Shown here piece by piece: positions 1-8,774 of a stretch of DNA of 20,698 nucleotides. Under the pieces are notes generated by a model. It was not told the DNA's origin, did not search any database, and saw only the letters and a program-made list of their open reading frames with translations. The position numbers and the translations under genes were made by a program. This stretch comes from Verrucomicrobiales bacterium (GTDB lineage: Bacteria > Verrucomicrobiota > Verrucomicrobiia > Verrucomicrobiales > DEV007), in NCBI GenBank assembly GCA_021648365.1, contig JAKISY010000081.1, positions 1 to 20,698 on the forward strand. The letters run 5' to 3'. Position 1 is the first letter of the stretch, and each line of letters begins with the position of its first letter.

Positions 1-42
1 CGCTTTTTTTTTACACTTTGATCGCAAAACAAAACCCTCTCC

Positions 43-232
43 CGCCCGCTTCGCTCAAGCCGCAGCCGGAATCCAAGCTTGCTCAGGATGGAGACAGGCG
101 ACCTGGAAGGTCGAGCGCAGCGTCCAAAGACGCAAAGGAAGAGAAGAAAAAACATCCACCATGAGCCGAAGCGTAGCGTAGACAGCCGGAGGCAACCACA
201 TGAAGTTCATAAAGAAGATTTTTGGTTAAGAA
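43..232 (+). repeat. Dispersed direct repeat, copy 1 (left flank of ATPase gene)
   Basis: This 190-base block is nearly identical, in the same orientation, to 1538-1742. The copies share runs such as AGCCGCAGCCGGAATCCAAG, GGTCGAGCGCAGCGTCCAAA and GAGCCGAAGCGTAGCGTAGA. They differ by one 15-base indel near the start (present only in the right copy), one base change (GCTCAGG here, GCGCAGG there), small A and T run-length changes, and a few substitutions near the right end. A short open frame crosses it, but it looks like repeat DNA, not a gene. Its function is unknown. Identity was judged by direct reading. Confidence 0.9.
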
Positions 233-274
233 GTTTCTACTCAGCTTCGCCCTTCACCCTTCAAACTTCTCCCG

Positions 275-1447
275 CTACGTTTCTTTCAACATCTGAGCCA
301 GACCCATCAAACTGATAGCCTCGGTTTTTTTTGTCACAGGATAACGCTCCTCCCCCGCATAAACTACAAAACTACGATCAGGCTTTATGTCTTCAATAGC
401 GTGATGAAACCCTTTACCGAGCTTAGGAGCTAAGCCGCTCTTGATCTCGATCGCCCACTTTTTCCCGCCAGAAAATTCCAGTATCAAATCAATTTCTGCA
501 CCCGCAGAAGTTCGATAGAAACTAGCTCGGGTTCTTTCCGGCGCAACTGTGAGCAAATTTTCAATAACAAAACCTTCCCAACTCGATCCAAACACAGGAT
601 GTCCAGCCAGCTGATTGTAGTCGGCGAGGTTTAACAATGCATGAGTTATGCCGCTATCACGCACATAAACGCGAGGCGCTTTTACGATACGTTTTTTTGT
701 ATTGACATGTAGAGGAGGCAAACGTCGAACCAATAAAAGATCGCACAAAAGATCTATGTAACTACTTACCGTGGGCGCAGAAACGGACAGACTTCCAGCC
801 AATTTGGATGCATTCAATGACTGCCCCTGACTATGTGCTAACATCATCCATAAGCGCTCAAGTGTTTCAGCGGCTATTCGAGGGCCGAATTGCGCCACAT
901 CTCTTTCCAAATAAGTACGAATAAAGTTACGCCTAAAAACATAGCTGTCTTCATCATTTGCTGCTAGATAACTATCAGGGAATCCGCCACGCACCCATAA
1001 TGCGGTGCAGTTAAAATCATCTTTCGTGCTCGTCTCCAAAATGCTCAAAGGTTCCATATCAATATATTCAATTCGACCCGCAAGGGTCTCACCCGATTGA
1101 CGCAACAACTCTATAGATGCAGACCCCAAAACAAGAAAGCGCCCCGTCCGCAAACCTTTACGACGACCTTGGTCAATCAGTCCACGCAAGGTTTGGAATA
1201 TTTCAGGCATGCGATGGATTTCATCAAGAATCACCAATTTATTCTCGTTTTGGGTAAGAAATAAAACCGGGTTCCTAAGTTTTTCTCGATCCTCAAGAGC
1301 TTCAAGATCAAGGTAAACAGATTCCCTGCCTTCCGCAATATCAAGAGCCAAGGTCGTCTTACCTACTTGCCGCGGACCTATAAGGGCTACCGCCGCTTGT
1401 CTGTTAAGTGCCTGTAACGTTTTTTGATACTTATCCCGCTCAATCAT
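275..1447 (-). CDS. AAA-family ATPase with C-terminal DUF4143 domain
   Basis: A 390-residue protein of the 'ATP-binding protein, AAA_14 plus DUF4143' type. The Walker A motif is GPRQVGKT at residues 24-31, and the Walker B motif is LVILDEIH near residues 71-78. An AAA core fills about residues 15-170. The C-terminal half has the winged-helix and nuclease-like layout of DUF4143, including a late EIDLILEF...WAIEIKSG stretch that resembles a PD-(D/E)XK core. Family members are very common as stand-alone, often laterally moved genes, and their cellular role is not settled. The ATG start has only a weak GAGG just upstream. The gene is alone on its strand and lies between two direct repeats of about 200 bp, which suggests a mobile or recombining cassette. 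Family assignment is firm; function is not. Confidence 0.9.
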   Translation of the reverse strand: MIERDKYQKTLQALNRQAAVALIGPRQVGKTTLALDIAEGRESVYLDLEALEDREKLRNPVLFLTQNENKLVILDEIHRMPEIFQTLRGLIDQGRRKGLRTGRFLVLGSASIELLRQSGETLAGRIEYIDMEPLSILETSTKDDFNCTALWVRGGFPDSYLAANDEDSYVFRRNFIRTYLERDVAQFGPRIAAETLERLWMMLAHSQGQSLNASKLAGSLSVSAPTVSSYIDLLCDLLLVRRLPPLHVNTKKRIVKAPRVYVRDSGITHALLNLADYNQLAGHPVFGSSWEGFVIENLLTVAPERTRASFYRTSAGAEIDLILEFSGGKKWAIEIKSGLAPKLGKGFHHAIEDIKPDRSFVVYAGEERYPVTKKTEAISLMGLAQMLKET

Positions 1448-1537
1448 CCTCGCATATTAAAATGTTAGCTTTTAATTTGCAAGGATTTATCTAGACTTTA
1501 AATCAGCGAGAACTACGCTGTACAAAGATTAAACTCA

Positions 1538-1742
1538 CGCCCGCTTCGCTCAGCTATGGCGTGGACAAGCCGCAGCCGGAATCCAAGCTTGCGCAGGATG
1601 GAGACAGGCGACCTGGAAGGTCGAGCGCAGCGTCCAAAGACGCAAAGGAAGAGAAGAAAACATCCACCATGAGCCGAAGCGTAGCGTAGACAGCCGGAGG
1701 CAACGGCATGAAGTTCATGAAGAAGATTTTTTTGGTTAAGAA
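1538..1742 (+). repeat. Dispersed direct repeat, copy 2 (right flank of ATPase gene)
   Basis: This is the second copy of the block at 43-232, in the same orientation, lying 91 bases upstream of the ATPase start codon. It carries 15 extra bases (around GCTATGGCGTGGACA, 1554-1568) that are absent from the left copy. Read on the minus strand, its end contains CTTCTTCATGAACTTCATG. A degenerate fragment of the GGCTGTCTACGCTACGCTTC part recurs near 2163-2190. A short minus-strand open frame here is probably an artefact of the repeat. Confidence 0.9.
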
Positions 1743-2218
1743 ATCCCTTCACGCCTCTGCGTAAGCAACACTTCCCATCCATGTCCACTTTTCCCATTCA
1801 TTGCCCCCCATCCTATCCAACTCCTCCCCACTTCATGTCCTCCATGCTCTTCATGGTGAAAATCCCGTTCCCCTTTCTTCACATCACTAATCTCCGCTCA
1901 TCACTCGCCAATCTCTCACTATTTTTCATCCCTCTTATCCTGTCCATCCCGTTTATCCATGTAAACTTCTTCCTCTGCGCCTGCGTCTGCGAGTATTTAT
2001 AACAGGCCTGACCTATTAAAACTCTGACTCTGGCAAACTGCCGCAACCAAAACAATTAAACAGACAAAACAATGTAATCAGTTGTACGACTTTTTTTCAT
2101 CTTAAACAGCTCTTAAATCTAAAAGACTCTTTCTTATTTGCCTTCCGATATTTTCCTCCAGCTGTCTTGCTACGCTGCGGCTGTGGTTCAAATTCTTTCC
2201 TCTCTGATACAGCCTTCC
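1743..2218. repeat. Gene-free tract with phrase-like low-complexity repeats
   Basis: I see no convincing gene in these 476 bases. The left half is a string of short sentence-like motifs: CTTCATGTCCTCCATGCTC and CTTCATGGTGAAAATCC near 1831-1867, TATCCTGTCCATCCCGTTTA and CCATGTAAAC near 1936-1966, and CTCTGCGCCTGCGTCTGCG near 1972-1990. Similar wording is common in intergenic DNA of several bacterial phyla, as far as I recall; the origin is unknown. The right half (2003-2218) is AT-rich and contains a degenerate fragment of the flanking direct repeat. The T-run near 2090 has no strong hairpin before it, so I cannot name a terminator for the operon that ends at 2219. Confidence 0.5.
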
Positions 2219-3676
2219 TCACAGCACCGGCGCAAACATCCTCGCCACTCTCACCACCACCCTGAAAGGCAAGCTACGACAAGTGTAATCCGTTCCATCG
2301 ATGGCGTAGCATGATCGAAAATCTTGTTCTAACATTTTTTCGACCTGCTTACAGAAATCACCATCCATTACTACTATACTTAGCTCGAAATTTAATCGCA
2401 GCGAACGGTTGTCGATGTTCACCGTGCCTACCGATGCCAAGTGATCATCTGCCAGCATCACCTTCTGATGCAAAAAACCTTTGTCGTAGCGATACATTTT
2501 CACCCCCGCTTTTGACATCGCCTCTAAATATGAAAAGGCTGCCAAATACACCATTTTGTGATCAGGCTTTTCAGGAATCATGATGCGCACATCTACCCCC
2601 CGCATTGCCGCCAAGCGCAGCGCATTACTAACCGATTCATCTGGCACAAAATACGGGCTAGCTATCCATAACCGCTGCTTAGCACGATTGATCGTATTTA
2701 ATACAAACAAGGTGCCGCCCTCAGCTTCATCAATCGGGCCAGTAGGTAGCGGTAAGACCATCATGCTCTCACCCTCTTCCCTCTCATTCACAGACAACTT
2801 CCAGTTCAAGTCCGGGATCTCTCGCACCGCCCAATACCAATCGGATAGAAATATCAACTGACAGCTCAAAGCTGCAGGCCCGACAATTCTCACATGAGTA
2901 TCCCGCCAATGCCCAAAGCGCTCACTTCTGCCCATGTATTCATCCCCCACATTATGCCCGCCAACAAAAGCGCTGCGACCATCGACCACCACGATTTTTC
3001 GATGATTGCGGAAATTCACCTGAAAGCGATTACTCTTGCCTCGCGTGGTCTGAAACTCAGTCACTTGAATTCCTCCCGCTCTCAGTTCAGATTTATACTG
3101 TCGATGTTTCAACTGGTGACTACCCACCTCGTCATAGAGCACAAACACCCGCACGCCCTCGGCTGCTTTTTTTAATAGCCTATCTTTTAACTCATTGCCC
3201 AACGCATCATCCTTGATAATAAAAAACTGCACTAAGACATAATTTTTTGCCGCCTCTATCTCATCAAAAATCGCTGCAAAAGTAGCATCGCCATCAATCA
3301 ACAAATTTACCTGATTCCCCTTGGTAAAACGATGACGGCTTAGCTTTTCCAGCACCGCACCGTATTCGTGGAAATCGCTCACCAAAGGGGATCGATGCGC
3401 CGTTATTCCATCGAGCGCTTGTTGCAATAATTCACCGTGCTCCCGCTGAGCTTTTCTCAAGCTTTGTTTGTAACCATTAAAAGTGCGTCGACCAAATACC
3501 CAATACAGCGGCACCGCTAGCCAAGGCATCGCAAGCAAGGCAAACGTCCACGCCCAAGTGCCTTGGGAAGTGCGCACCCTCATGATGGCGTGCGCGATAC
3601 TGATCACCGCCAATACTTCGGCGATGATGATAACAAGCGCACCCAGCGCTACTCTTTCTGAATAATACTCCCACAC
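2219..3676 (-). CDS. cls: Cardiolipin synthase-like phospholipase D protein
   Basis: A 485-residue membrane-bound phospholipase D superfamily protein. Family members join two phosphatidylglycerol molecules into cardiolipin at the inner membrane. Two N-terminal hydrophobic segments (about residues 9-32 and 42-60) precede two complete HKD motifs: NHRKIVVVDG with H225, K227 and D232, and LHQKVMLADD with H403, K405 and D410. The length matches the usual bacterial enzyme of about 480 residues. The start is GTG, preceded by GTGGAGA about 11 bases upstream. The gene begins 26 bases after the DUF1501 stop codon on the same strand, so it may be read as the last gene of the sigma-factor operon, though a link in function is not obvious. 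Other enzymes with this fold (phosphatidyltransferases) are possible, but the N-terminal membrane anchor favours cardiolipin synthase. Confidence 0.9.
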   Translation of the reverse strand: MWEYYSERVALGALVIIIAEVLAVISIAHAIMRVRTSQGTWAWTFALLAMPWLAVPLYWVFGRRTFNGYKQSLRKAQREHGELLQQALDGITAHRSPLVSDFHEYGAVLEKLSRHRFTKGNQVNLLIDGDATFAAIFDEIEAAKNYVLVQFFIIKDDALGNELKDRLLKKAAEGVRVFVLYDEVGSHQLKHRQYKSELRAGGIQVTEFQTTRGKSNRFQVNFRNHRKIVVVDGRSAFVGGHNVGDEYMGRSERFGHWRDTHVRIVGPAALSCQLIFLSDWYWAVREIPDLNWKLSVNEREEGESMMVLPLPTGPIDEAEGGTLFVLNTINRAKQRLWIASPYFVPDESVSNALRLAAMRGVDVRIMIPEKPDHKMVYLAAFSYLEAMSKAGVKMYRYDKGFLHQKVMLADDHLASVGTVNIDNRSLRLNFELSIVVMDGDFCKQVEKMLEQDFRSCYAIDGTDYTCRSLPFRVVVRVARMFAPVL

Positions 3677-3702
3677 CCAGACAGTGTCTCCACTATCTGC
3701 CC

Positions 3703-5004
3703 CTAAGTCAACAGTGCCTCAATCGGCTTGCCCATATCCGTGATCGGCACTGGTCGATCACCGTCGTGCAACTCCTTGGCTGGATTGATCCCCATCGAAG
3801 CATGGATGGTAGCAAACAAATCTGGCACACTCACTGGGTTTTCGACCGCCTTTTTCGAGAGTTCATCGGTCACTCCATACGCCCCCATGTGATTCAGACC
3901 TCCTCCTGCCAACAATACTGAGAATGCCGAACTCTGATGACCACGACCGCCGCCACCATCAAAAGCTGCAGGACGCCCAAACTCGGTATTCACCACGATC
4001 AGGGTTTTATCCAACAATTTGTGTTTTTCCAAATCTAAGATCATAGTCGACAAAGCACGATCCAGCTCCTCGATCAACACATGCTGATTCAACTGCCCCT
4101 GATTATGCGTATCCCATCCAGTGCCGTTGACAAAATTCAGATTATGCGCCACTTCGATAAACCTCACTCCGCGCTGAATCAAACGACGCGCTAATAAACA
4201 ACGCTGCCCAAATTCACCACCAAAAGATTCTCTTAAATTGGCATCTTCATTTTTAAGATCAAAGACCTTCATGAATTTATCACCCGACAAGCGCTGACTT
4301 TCTTCGATCGCCGCATCGTATTCTTTCACCACCAGTTCACCGCGTTGAGTGCCGGCTTGCTCGCGCATCTTCCTCAGCAAAGAACTACGACGCAAGTGAC
4401 GGTCCAAGGTGATACCGTCAGGACGTTTGAATCCAGCAGGCCCAGAGTCCGTATCCAACAAATACAAAAAGCCTGCTTTAGACCCTAAAAACCCAGGCGC
4501 TCGAGACGAACTCGGGTAGCCAATCACCACATAGGCTGGCACATCATCAGCCACCGACCCACGCTCGTGAGCTACTACCGATCCCAGTGATGGGTAAACG
4601 GTCGTGCCACTCACTGGACGCCCCGTGTGCATCCGGTTCACCGCTGCCGCGTGTTCATCGATCACATCGTGGTTCACCGTTCTAACCGCAGTCATGCGAT
4701 CCATCAACCCTGCACAACGACTCAAGTGTTCACACACCTGCACTCCTGGCACCGCAGTATCGATTGCTTTGTAATACGAACCTGGCTTCTTTTTTGCCGC
4801 CTTAGCATCACCCATAGCCTTGGGATCCCAAGTATCAACTTGCGCCGCACCGCCACCTAACCAAATGTGAATACAGTGCTCAACTTTCCCCTTAGGGAAA
4901 GTCACCGGAATAGATGCTCCTCCTTCGGCACCCATCAAATGTGGCATGCCGGCCATTGCCATTCCTCCCAATCCTGCCGTTTTAATAAAATTTCTTCGTT
5001 GCAT
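3703..5004 (-). CDS. DUF1501 protein with twin-arginine signal
   Basis: A 433-residue protein of the DUF1501 family, which has an alkaline-phosphatase/sulfatase-like fold and no settled reaction. The N-terminus reads MQRRNFIKTAGLGG, a twin-arginine export signal, so it probably acts in the periplasm. Family hallmarks are IWLGGGAAQVDTWDPK near residue 47, GWDTHNQG, NTEFGRP and the late GGGGRGHQSSAFSVLLAGGG stretch. DUF1501 genes usually sit beside a DUF1549/DUF1553 cytochrome gene, as here: the start lies 50 bases after that gene's stop codon. The intervening DNA is AT-rich with no good Shine-Dalgarno sequence. In family surveys these pairs are abundant in Planctomycetota and Verrucomicrobiota and are suspected to act on complex polysaccharides; the role is inferred from context. 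Confidence 0.92.
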   Translation of the reverse strand: MQRRNFIKTAGLGGMAMAGMPHLMGAEGGASIPVTFPKGKVEHCIHIWLGGGAAQVDTWDPKAMGDAKAAKKKPGSYYKAIDTAVPGVQVCEHLSRCAGLMDRMTAVRTVNHDVIDEHAAAVNRMHTGRPVSGTTVYPSLGSVVAHERGSVADDVPAYVVIGYPSSSRAPGFLGSKAGFLYLLDTDSGPAGFKRPDGITLDRHLRRSSLLRKMREQAGTQRGELVVKEYDAAIEESQRLSGDKFMKVFDLKNEDANLRESFGGEFGQRCLLARRLIQRGVRFIEVAHNLNFVNGTGWDTHNQGQLNQHVLIEELDRALSTMILDLEKHKLLDKTLIVVNTEFGRPAAFDGGGGRGHQSSAFSVLLAGGGLNHMGAYGVTDELSKKAVENPVSVPDLFATIHASMGINPAKELHDGDRPVPITDMGKPIEALLT

Positions 5005-5054
5005 GATTTTATATTTATTTACAAATTAATCTTTAAGTTATGTTTTATGAATAC

Positions 5055-8000
5055 TTATGGTAGGAAAATAAACTCTGGGGAATTCATCATCGCCCACAAC
5101 ATGTCTTCCATTCTCTCACGCCACTCCGTGCGTAACTTCACTGACGGGGGATCACCTTCTTTTGCCTGTTTCTCCAACTCGATCATAATGCTGTTGGCTT
5201 CCGGCGACAAGTGGTTCGACCATGATACACGAGGCAGGGACTTCCTTACTACCGGTGCCTTGCGTTGTTTTTCAGGGATCACGCGCTGCTCAAAGCCTTC
5301 TGTCAATAATTCGACATAAAGCTCACGCTCATCAGCAGAAGGCTCACGGGTCAATACTCGTAAGAACACCGCATCGATCAACTCCTCCACACTCAGATCC
5401 CCTTTCACCAACAACTCAGTCACTTCGCTGTTATCACTCAAGGTCGTTACTTTTTTACCTAAAGCTCCGTTTGCCACAATAGCAGGCTGCCTCACATTTG
5501 CCTCAGCCTCTCTTACAGAATGAGGCCCCTGACGCGCTCCCGTCCAGCCAAAATCCTTCAGCACATCGACCACAGCCTGAGCCTTAGGCAATGCCAAACT
5601 TGGGCGATCTCGCTCATTAGAGAGTGAGGTGAACTCCCAAGATCGACGTGGATAACCTAGGCTGATCATCACTTTTGCCTTCTGCGTGCCATCGGCATCA
5701 AAGGTTAACTCTTCGACATCCATCACTTTACCCGCAGCGACCAACAGTGAATCGACTAGCTGCTCCGCCTCCATGCGACGCTGCACAGGAGCTGTAAAGT
5801 TGGGCGCTTCTCCCGACTTCAACAACCTTGACTTTCTCTGGTAAGCCTTGGAACTCAGGATCAATCGAGTCAAGCTTTTCAAATTGTAACCACTAGCGAC
5901 AAATTCGTCAGCTAACCAATTCAACAATTCAGGATAGATTGGCGCAGTCGCTTCAAAATCATCAACGGGCTCGACAAATCCGACTCCCATCAATTTTTTC
6001 CACATCCGATTCACCAACACTTGAGCAAAGCGCTCGTTGTGCGGTGATGTGATCAAAGCCGCCAGACGCTCACGCGAATCTTTAGCGTCGGAGAGCACCC
6101 ATGCATCGAGTGTTTTCTCCTTTATCACATCAGAAAAGTCCCAAGCCGGATCTATCTTCTCCCCAGGTTTCAGAGCCGATACGATCAAGGGCTTGCGTCC
6201 AGTGAATGTCGAAGCAGGCACCGTCGAAGTTTTTGGCACAGCCAAAGTTCCTCGATTCAGCATCGCTGCCATCTGAAACAACTGCGCCTGTGTGGTATCA
6301 TGATACGGCGAGTCGTGACAACGCGCACACTTCATCTCTATACCTAGAAAGGCAGTGCCCAAAACGTGAGTCTTAGCTGCCATCGGAGCATCGTTTTGTG
6401 ATGCCATTGCAAACCCAGCAGGTCCACCCTCCATCAAGCCACCCTCCATCATTACCAACTCGGATACAAAACGATCCATTGGCAAGTTATCTTGCAACGA
6501 TTCGTGAATCCAAAAACGGAACGCTCCAGTATTATTCAATTTCCCTTTTAAGATGTTAGGATTCTCAGCCAATACATCCTGCCAATAGGAGGTCCAGTGA
6601 TCCGCCCAACGGTCATCCTGCAATAGACGATCAATAGCTTGACTGCGACGTTTAGCTTCTGGGATTTTCAAATACGCATCGACTTCATCTGCCGAAGGAA
6701 TCAAACCTATCGTATCCAGACTAACGCGGCGCAAAAACTCGAGATCAGTGGTATTCTCAGTCAGTTCGATTTTTACACTGCCCGCTGAATAGTCAGCCCC
6801 TTGAGCAATCCATTTTTCCAAAATCTTTCGCTGTTTGATATCCAAAGGATCTCCCTTAGGCGGCATCACATCATCCCCAGCAGTTTCGGGGTCGATCAAC
6901 TCCATCAAAAAGCTTTTTTCAGGTTTGCCAGGCACAAATGCTGGATACTCCGAATCCCCACCCTTCAAAGCCGCCACCCGATCATCCAAGCGCAAGCCGC
7001 CCTTAGTTTTTTTAGCGTGACAACGGAAGCACTGATCCGCCAATATCGGCTTCACATCCTTGATGTAATCCACCGCATCCGCACTGGCTTTTTTCACAGC
7101 CCCCTTCATCGCTTTGGTCCACTTCACTGCCAGAAAGCGATCAATGTCATTATTGATCGGAAATTTTCCAACCTTTTTTCCCAATGTCACTTTTTTCTTT
7201 TTAGCGATGACCTGCTTAGCCAATTCATGACGACGATCCCAATAGTCTTGATGATTGCCCTTTTGAGCACGACGTTTTTTCGTATCAATATCGCTATAAT
7301 AATCTTCTCTTTCACGGCGAAACTGATCCCAACCCGCATCACCTAATTGCATCTTAAACTGCGGAGAAGGACTCATTATTTGCAAGTTAGCAGAGCCATT
7401 GGAAATACTCACGGTGGTCTCACCCGTAGTCGGACGACGCCCACCGCTACCTATGATCATCTCCAATACAAAAAGGTGAACTTTCCCATCCCCCTTAATC
7501 GTCACCAACTGCTGACGATCCCCCATCGCCATACGGCGAAGATTTGCCGCCACCGCTTTAGGCATCTCCATCACATCATTGTGGGCACCTCCAGCAGTTT
7601 TAGCAAAATCTGTTTCAGCTATTATTTTACCATCCATCCACAAGCGCCCCGCTCCGCGAGTTCTCAACAAAATGCGATTTTCCCCAGCCTTCAAGGTCAC
7701 CTCAGCACTCGCTCGCAACAGCAATGGAGTTTTCCAAGTTGCTCGCAAGCCCTTCTCATTGTATTTGTGAGGGATTTGAAAAAAGGCAAAGGCATCGTCA
7801 TCGTACTGCACCGAAGCTGATGGAAAAGTTTTCGGCCAACCTTTGTTTTTATTAAGGTTTTCAACCAGCTCCACCTTCACTTTTCCAGCTTTCAAGGTAG
7901 CTCGATCTACTATAGGCTTGTAGGGTTCCACCGAGTAACGACTCGCCACTTGAGCTTCGGAGAATGCACGTCGATACAAAGCCACCTCATCAAGCAAACC

Positions 8001-8744
8001 TTTGTAACTAGCACTCTCAGCCCCCTTTTGAGCCGATCCCACCCATAGCTCGTCATCATCCACCACTGGTGCTCTGGTCGTCGCCCCATCCATGCCCCAT
8101 TTCCCCTCAGTCGCTTCACCATCGATGAAACCCAGGATGCTCTCCGGTTTTCCAAAAGTATAAGTCATCGCCACATGATGCCAACGACCATCTGGAATCA
8201 ATTGCTCCGTAGAAGTCCAACGATGCCAGCCTTCCGCTTTGTCTTTATCCTTACGGCTGCGAAACAAAAAGCCTAGCTTATATTTTTTACCACCACCGAC
8301 TAAGCGAAAAGCATAGTTCTGATTACTGCCAGATACACCAGGATTACCCGTGCGACCTTTGCTCAAAATCACCATAGCTCCACCACTTTTATCAGGCTTC
8401 ACCCAAGCTTCAATGGTGATCGGATCTCCATTGTCAAAATCAAACTGACTGCCTGCTCCAGGATCTTTTAGCCTCACAAAGCTACCGCCCTTAGAAGCTT
8501 CAAATTTAGCCGCCTTGTTGCCTTCATGTAGTATTTTGGAATCTTGCTTGTCTGGCCCCTTTTGACCAAGGCTCACTTTTCCTTGCAGCTCACCCAATTG
8601 CGGTTGTTGCCCCTCAAAAGACCAATGTGCCACAGGTAGTTCACTGCGCACCCGCTGATGATAATTCACTGCCTTTTTCTCAGCAGCCGACAAACAGCCT
8701 GCCGCCACGCTCAGTCCCAAGATAATAATGCTTTGTATTTTCAT
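5055..8744 (-). CDS. LamG-PSCyt1-DUF1549-DUF1553 multidomain secreted cytochrome protein
   Basis: A 1229-residue exported protein. Residues 1-20 form a signal peptide (MKIQSIIILGLSVAAGCLSA); the AAGC could be a weak lipobox. A LamG/concanavalin-like domain spans about residues 40-275 and a PA14-like beta-rich region about 310-450. A planctomycete cytochrome C domain (PSCyt1) has heme motif CFRCH at 572-576. PSCyt2/DUF1549 runs from about residue 665 and carries a second heme motif, CARCH, at 806-810. PSD1/DUF1553 fills the C-terminal third and ends in the typical WAMMNSPEFIFLP. The family is specific to the PVC group, expected in the periplasm, and has unknown chemistry; two c-type heme sites suggest electron transfer. 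It is third in the operon, 30 bases after the FecR/LamG gene, with no clear Shine-Dalgarno sequence before the ATG. Its LamG domain closely resembles that of the FecR/LamG protein. Confidence 0.93.
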   Translation of the reverse strand: MKIQSIIILGLSVAAGCLSAAEKKAVNYHQRVRSELPVAHWSFEGQQPQLGELQGKVSLGQKGPDKQDSKILHEGNKAAKFEASKGGSFVRLKDPGAGSQFDFDNGDPITIEAWVKPDKSGGAMVILSKGRTGNPGVSGSNQNYAFRLVGGGKKYKLGFLFRSRKDKDKAEGWHRWTSTEQLIPDGRWHHVAMTYTFGKPESILGFIDGEATEGKWGMDGATTRAPVVDDDELWVGSAQKGAESASYKGLLDEVALYRRAFSEAQVASRYSVEPYKPIVDRATLKAGKVKVELVENLNKNKGWPKTFPSASVQYDDDAFAFFQIPHKYNEKGLRATWKTPLLLRASAEVTLKAGENRILLRTRGAGRLWMDGKIIAETDFAKTAGGAHNDVMEMPKAVAANLRRMAMGDRQQLVTIKGDGKVHLFVLEMIIGSGGRRPTTGETTVSISNGSANLQIMSPSPQFKMQLGDAGWDQFRREREDYYSDIDTKKRRAQKGNHQDYWDRRHELAKQVIAKKKKVTLGKKVGKFPINNDIDRFLAVKWTKAMKGAVKKASADAVDYIKDVKPILADQCFRCHAKKTKGGLRLDDRVAALKGGDSEYPAFVPGKPEKSFLMELIDPETAGDDVMPPKGDPLDIKQRKILEKWIAQGADYSAGSVKIELTENTTDLEFLRRVSLDTIGLIPSADEVDAYLKIPEAKRRSQAIDRLLQDDRWADHWTSYWQDVLAENPNILKGKLNNTGAFRFWIHESLQDNLPMDRFVSELVMMEGGLMEGGPAGFAMASQNDAPMAAKTHVLGTAFLGIEMKCARCHDSPYHDTTQAQLFQMAAMLNRGTLAVPKTSTVPASTFTGRKPLIVSALKPGEKIDPAWDFSDVIKEKTLDAWVLSDAKDSRERLAALITSPHNERFAQVLVNRMWKKLMGVGFVEPVDDFEATAPIYPELLNWLADEFVASGYNLKSLTRLILSSKAYQRKSRLLKSGEAPNFTAPVQRRMEAEQLVDSLLVAAGKVMDVEELTFDADGTQKAKVMISLGYPRRSWEFTSLSNERDRPSLALPKAQAVVDVLKDFGWTGARQGPHSVREAEANVRQPAIVANGALGKKVTTLSDNSEVTELLVKGDLSVEELIDAVFLRVLTREPSADERELYVELLTEGFEQRVIPEKQRKAPVVRKSLPRVSWSNHLSPEANSIMIELEKQAKEGDPPSVKLRTEWRERMEDMLWAMMNSPEFIFLP

Positions 8745-8774
8745 AAGGTTTTTTTGTTGTTAAATATTAAGATC

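Noticed and set aside
79..315. Short open frame in the left direct repeat
   Set aside because: It runs through repeat DNA and is not kept as an equivalent frame in the second copy, so it is probably not a gene.
275..1447. Defence-system ATPase
   Set aside because: AAA/DUF4143 proteins are widespread and no other defence-type genes lie beside it. The repeat-flanked setting alone does not support that role.
6801..7820. Plus-strand open frames opposite the cytochrome gene
   Set aside because: They are antisense to a gene with two heme motifs and known domains, and show no protein-like pattern.
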